64,000 nucleotides of DNA from PXAP01 sp964421595 (GTDB taxonomy: Bacteria > Bacteroidota > Bacteroidia > Bacteroidales > PUMT01): contig CAYQXY010000024.1 of NCBI GenBank assembly GCA_964421595.1, positions 16,752 through 80,751 on the forward strand. Reading direction: 5' to 3'. Of this stretch, positions 63,479 to 64,000 are shown piece after piece (position 1 is the stretch's first letter; each line of letters begins with the position of its first letter). Under the pieces are notes generated by a model. It made no database searches. It saw only the letters and a list, made by a program, of their open reading frames with translations, and was not told where the DNA came from. A program made the position numbers and the translations under genes.

Positions 63479-64000
63479 TTATTGAATTAATCTCCCGTTA
63501 AGTATTACCCTGTCAATAAGATCACTGCCATATGCATAGGGCAGGAACTCATAACCGGGAACTTTTTTGGTTATAAAAACATTCGCCTTTTTTCCTTTTG
63601 CAATTGAACCGGCAATCTGTTCAACTCCCATGGCATAAGCTCCGTTAATTGTCACAGCGTTAATTACTTCTTCAGGCACCATTTTTAGTTTTATGCATCC
63701 AAGAGACATTATTAATTTCATATTACCCGATGGCGATGATCCGGGATTATAATCAGAAGCTAAAGCAACCGGCAACCCGGCATCGATCATCTTTCTTGCC
63801 GGCGGGTAAACCATTCCCAGGAAAAATGCCGCACCGGGAAGTAACGTCGGCATAGTTTCGCTTGCCAGCAATGATTCTATTTCATCTTCTCCGGTAAATT
63901 CGAGATGATCTACTGATAAGGCATTGTATTTTACCCCGGACTGGATCCCTCCTGAATAGTCGAGTTCATTTGCATGAATTTTTCCACGTAGTCCGTATTT
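63479..64000 (-). CDS. hutI: Imidazolonepropionase, C-terminal part (5' end outside window)
   Basis: The frame is open from the stop at 63479 to the window edge, with about 173 codons visible; the start lies beyond 64000. It hydrolyses imidazolone-5-propionate to N-formimino-glutamate, the substrate of the downstream ftcD product. Visible amidohydrolase motifs: KIHANELDYSGGIQ, YNALSVDHLEF, TLLPGAAFFLGMVYPPARKMID, and LASDYNPGSSPSGNM, with an Asp metal ligand. The C-terminus has NAVTINGAYAMGVEQIAGSIAKGKKANVFI. The visible sequence is intact. The Asp in SVDHLE and in LASDYNPG are at the expected places. Confidence 0.95.
   Translation of the reverse strand, partial: KYGLRGKIHANELDYSGGIQSGVKYNALSVDHLEFTGEDEIESLLASETMPTLLPGAAFFLGMVYPPARKMIDAGLPVALASDYNPGSSPSGNMKLIMSLGCIKLKMVPEEVINAVTINGAYAMGVEQIAGSIAKGKKANVFITKKVPGYEFLPYAYGSDLIDRVILNGRLIQ

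Overview
The window reads as a contiguous piece of chromosome from an anaerobic or facultatively anaerobic member of the Bacteroidota, most likely Bacteroidales/Marinilabiliales. Signs of this are four SusC/SusD outer-membrane pairs, Bacteroidota-type promoters (TTG, about 19 nt, TAnnTTTG), starts with little Shine-Dalgarno, a FeoA-FeoB fusion, a PUR-domain protein (DUF3276), a DUF5606 protein, and a sodium-pumping methylmalonyl-CoA decarboxylase set beside rubredoxin. I found no rRNA, tRNA, CRISPR array, insertion sequence or prophage. The species is not determinable from sequence reading alone.

Layout. 0-1.6 kb: an edge-truncated beta-propeller-like lipoprotein and a small orphan lipoprotein. 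1.7-12.8 kb: two divergent susCD operons around a 1.1-kb AT-rich gap, each closed by a strong terminator. 13.1-17.2 kb: a housekeeping cluster nusB, DUF1573, yajC, ybbR, coaE, DUF5606. 17.5-19.6 kb: PUR-domain protein, an ADP-ribosylglycohydrolase homologue that has lost its metal ligands, and a HEAT-like protein. 19.8-23.2 kb: feoAB, a Cys-rich FeoB partner, and a DUF456 membrane protein. 23.1-34.9 kb: two related serine-hydrolase exoproteins (the second with a complete GH3 domain) flanking pepD, rubredoxin and the mce-mmdADCB operon. 35.3-41.3 kb: a tricorn-protease homologue and an orphan hybrid histidine kinase. 41.6-47.8 kb: an OsmC protein, queE with a TPR/PD40/OmpA protein, an alkaline phosphatase and a 5'-nucleotidase. 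48.0-50.3 kb: cysDN. 50.6-60.9 kb: two tandem susCD operons with related upstream regions. 61.6-64 kb: histidine catabolism (ftcD and the C-terminal part of hutI).

How it works together. The gene set suggests a heterotroph importing oligomers through TonB-dependent SusCD transporters, scavenging phosphate from nucleotides, degrading peptides (PepD, tricorn) and histidine, and running the methylmalonyl-CoA/propionate route with decarboxylation coupled to Na+ export. None of the four susCD operons has an adjacent glycoside hydrolase, sulfatase, anti-sigma/ECF pair or SusR-like regulator, so their substrates cannot be read from context.

I see no clearly new multi-gene system. The most unusual signals are the metal-ligand-less ADP-ribosylglycohydrolase homologue, the 9-bp tandem repeats and shared palindrome-bearing block upstream of the two tandem susC genes, and the GH3/serine-hydrolase paralogue pair in which one copy lacks the GH3 catalytic half.
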